A DNA stretch of 64,000 nucleotides from Actinomycetota bacterium. GTDB lineage: Bacteria > Actinomycetota > Actinomycetes > S36-B12. Made by a program: the position numbers and the translations under genes. The notes under the pieces were generated by a model, which saw nothing but the letters and a program-made list of their open reading frames with translations, was not told the origin of the DNA and searched no databases. Shown here piece after piece: positions 62,954 through 64,000 of the stretch (position 1 is its first letter; every line of letters begins with the position of its first letter). The stretch covers positions 62,001 through 126,000 of the forward strand of contig JADKGE010000005.1 in assembly GCA_016717115.1 (NCBI GenBank), given 5' to 3'.

Positions 62954-62959
62954 ACGGTA
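62954..62959 (-). promoter_or_regulatory. Putative -10 of the DinB-like gene (leaderless)
   Basis: Minus-strand TACCGT is 6 nt before the ATG at 62947, in the divergent gap shared with the AraC regulator. Confidence 0.4.
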
Positions 62960-63008
62960 GGCCACCCCTTCCGTCCCGGTCTTGGAAAAAGGCGACAGCC
63001 TGCGTCGA

Positions 63009-63014
63009 TACATT
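63009..63014 (+). promoter_or_regulatory. Putative -10 of the AraC-family gene
   Basis: TACATT lies 7 nt before the ATG at 63022. Confidence 0.38.
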
Positions 63015-63021
63015 GTGCGGC

Positions 63022-63942
63022 ATGGCACGTCCCGTGGCCGGCGAGACCCGTGCGATCGTGCACCCGTCGCAGGCCTTCCGGAAGTTCTCGTACCAGGCCT
63101 GGGCCCCCGACCCGCCGGTGAGCCGCGCGGTGAACCGGTTCTGGCGCACTGAATGGAACCTGACCGAGCCGTTCGCCCAGACGATCGTGCCGCACCCCGC
63201 CGTCAACCTCGTCGTGCAGGCGGACTCGTCCATCACCGTGACCGGCGTCCTGCGGCACAACGACGAGCGCACGCTCGATGGCTCCGGCTGGGCACTGGGG
63301 GCATTGTTCCGCCCCGGCGGATTCCGACTCGTCCACGACGTGCCCATGCGCACCCTCGTCGACCTACGGGTTCCGGCGCAGGACATCTTCGGTGACAACG
63401 CGACGCGCCTGGCACAGGCGATCGTCGCTGCTCCTTCCGTCGAGCGCGCCCTCGCCGCCTTCGCCGCCTTCATCAGCGCACGACTGCCCGAGCAGGTGAC
63501 TCCCGCGGAGGAGCTCGCCGCCCTGGTGGAGGCGGCCGCGAGCGAAGACCCGCCCGTCACCCGCGCCAGCGAACTGGCCGAGCGCATGGCGGTCTCCCAG
63601 CGGACCCTCCAACGGCTGTTCGCCGAGCACGTTGGCGTCGGGCCGAAATGGGTGCTCGACCGCTACCGGGTCCACGCCGTCGCCGCCCAGACCCAGGCAC
63701 CACCCACGTCCTGGGCGGAGGTGGCGCCGAAACTGGGCTATACCGACCAGGCCCACCTGACGACGGACTTCGGAGCACACTTCGGCCTTCCGCCGGGGCC
63801 TACATCCGGGCGGAGGAGCAGGCCTCACTCGACCGTTCAGACGGGCCGGCGTGATCACGCCGGGCGTCGGGGGGTGCCCATTCGACACAATCTGATCAGG
63901 CAGATGTGCCACGAGATCCGTGTCGCCGGCCATCGGGCGTGA
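63022..63942 (+). CDS. AraC-family transcriptional regulator, apparent C-terminal frameshift
   Basis: As read, 306 residues. A DUF6597-like N-terminal segment (VSRAVNRFWRTEW, VPHPAVNLVVQ) precedes two AraC helix-turn-helix motifs (RASELAERMAVSQRTLQRLFAEHVG; SWAEVAPKLGYTDQAHLTTDFGAHFG). After FGLPPG the frame turns into an Arg-rich tail, whereas one base away the expected AYIRAEEQASLDRSDGPA ending runs to a stop at 63854. One missing G in a short G-run near 63797 would restore it. The gene is divergent from, and probably regulates, the DinB-like gene 74 bp away. Confidence 0.68.
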   Translation: MARPVAGETRAIVHPSQAFRKFSYQAWAPDPPVSRAVNRFWRTEWNLTEPFAQTIVPHPAVNLVVQADSSITVTGVLRHNDERTLDGSGWALGALFRPGGFRLVHDVPMRTLVDLRVPAQDIFGDNATRLAQAIVAAPSVERALAAFAAFISARLPEQVTPAEELAALVEAAASEDPPVTRASELAERMAVSQRTLQRLFAEHVGVGPKWVLDRYRVHAVAAQTQAPPTSWAEVAPKLGYTDQAHLTTDFGAHFGLPPGPTSGRRSRPHSTVQTGRRDHAGRRGVPIRHNLIRQMCHEIRVAGHRA

Positions 63943-63955
63943 AGGGGGTGAGGTC

Positions 63956-64000
63956 GTGCGCGCATCACGAGTCGCCGACCTTGCCGTCGCCGTCGCCATC
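63956..64000 (+). CDS. Possible start of a gene cut by the right window edge
   Basis: A GTG at 63956 with a G-rich sequence upstream opens 15 codons (MRASRVADLAVAVAI) that look like the start of an N-terminal helix. Too short to judge. Confidence 0.25.
   Translation, partial: MRASRVADLAVAVAI

Overview
The window is strongly GC-rich, densely coded DNA from an Actinomycetota (high-GC Gram-positive) chromosome. Several signs agree: two DUF222-HNH (13E12-repeat type) genes with PafBC/RecA-NDp-type promoters, many TANNNT hexamers sitting 6-7 nt before the start codon (leaderless mRNAs), an F420-type LLM oxidoreductase, a DUF4232 protein, GTG/TTG starts, and many secreted FN3/IPT proteins. There are no rRNA or tRNA genes, no CRISPR array, no prophage and no transposase. 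The genus cannot be fixed from the sequence.

Layout. 0-6.2 kb (all minus): two Gfo/Idh/MocA oxidoreductases, an OhrR-type peroxide sensor overlapping a thiol peroxidase of the Gpx family with a perfect inverted-repeat operator, a peptidase-S51-like protein fused to a CysRS-type C-terminal domain, a DUF4126 membrane protein and a DHA2 drug exporter. 6.4-24.7 kb: DUF222-HNH copy 1, a lone cNMP-binding protein, a lipoprotein, an ABC1/UbiB kinase, a four-PAS diguanylate cyclase, a MacB/FtsX-type ABC exporter, a GT4 glycosyltransferase, DUF2237, DUF222-HNH copy 2 followed closely by sbcD-sbcC, and a GCS2-type glutamate-cysteine ligase. 24.8-33.2 kb: a Flp pilin fused to two IPT/TIG domains, a possible structured leader with a Cys-rich microprotein, a secreted PLA2-like enzyme, GlgX, and a large FN3/glycine-rich surface protein.

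33.3-49.9 kb: an HD-domain protein, a class I HMG-CoA reductase with an unusual N-terminal domain, a K+ channel, an S4 RNA-binding protein, a PAP2 phosphatase, a large alpha/beta hydrolase, small secreted proteins, an RHH-acetolactate decarboxylase fusion, a CruF-like carotenoid protein, a HEAT-repeat protein and a GNAT acetyltransferase. 50-64 kb: a CbbX-type AAA ATPase, a frameshifted zinc-ribbon gene, a second PLA2-like secreted protein, SHOCT, LLM and DUF2200 proteins, secreted FN3 and metallophosphatase-IPT proteins, a DUF3089 hydrolase, a DinB-like protein, and an AraC regulator with an apparent single-base frameshift.

Functional threads are DNA-damage response (two HNH genes, SbcCD), thiol/peroxide defence (OhrR, Gpx, GCS2), and a large secreted or surface proteome. 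No single large defence or biosynthetic cluster was seen. The most unusual items are the pilin-IPT fusion, the structured leader with its microprotein, the domain fusions (S51-CysRS, RHH-ALDC, HMGR extension), and the partly homogenised HNH pair.
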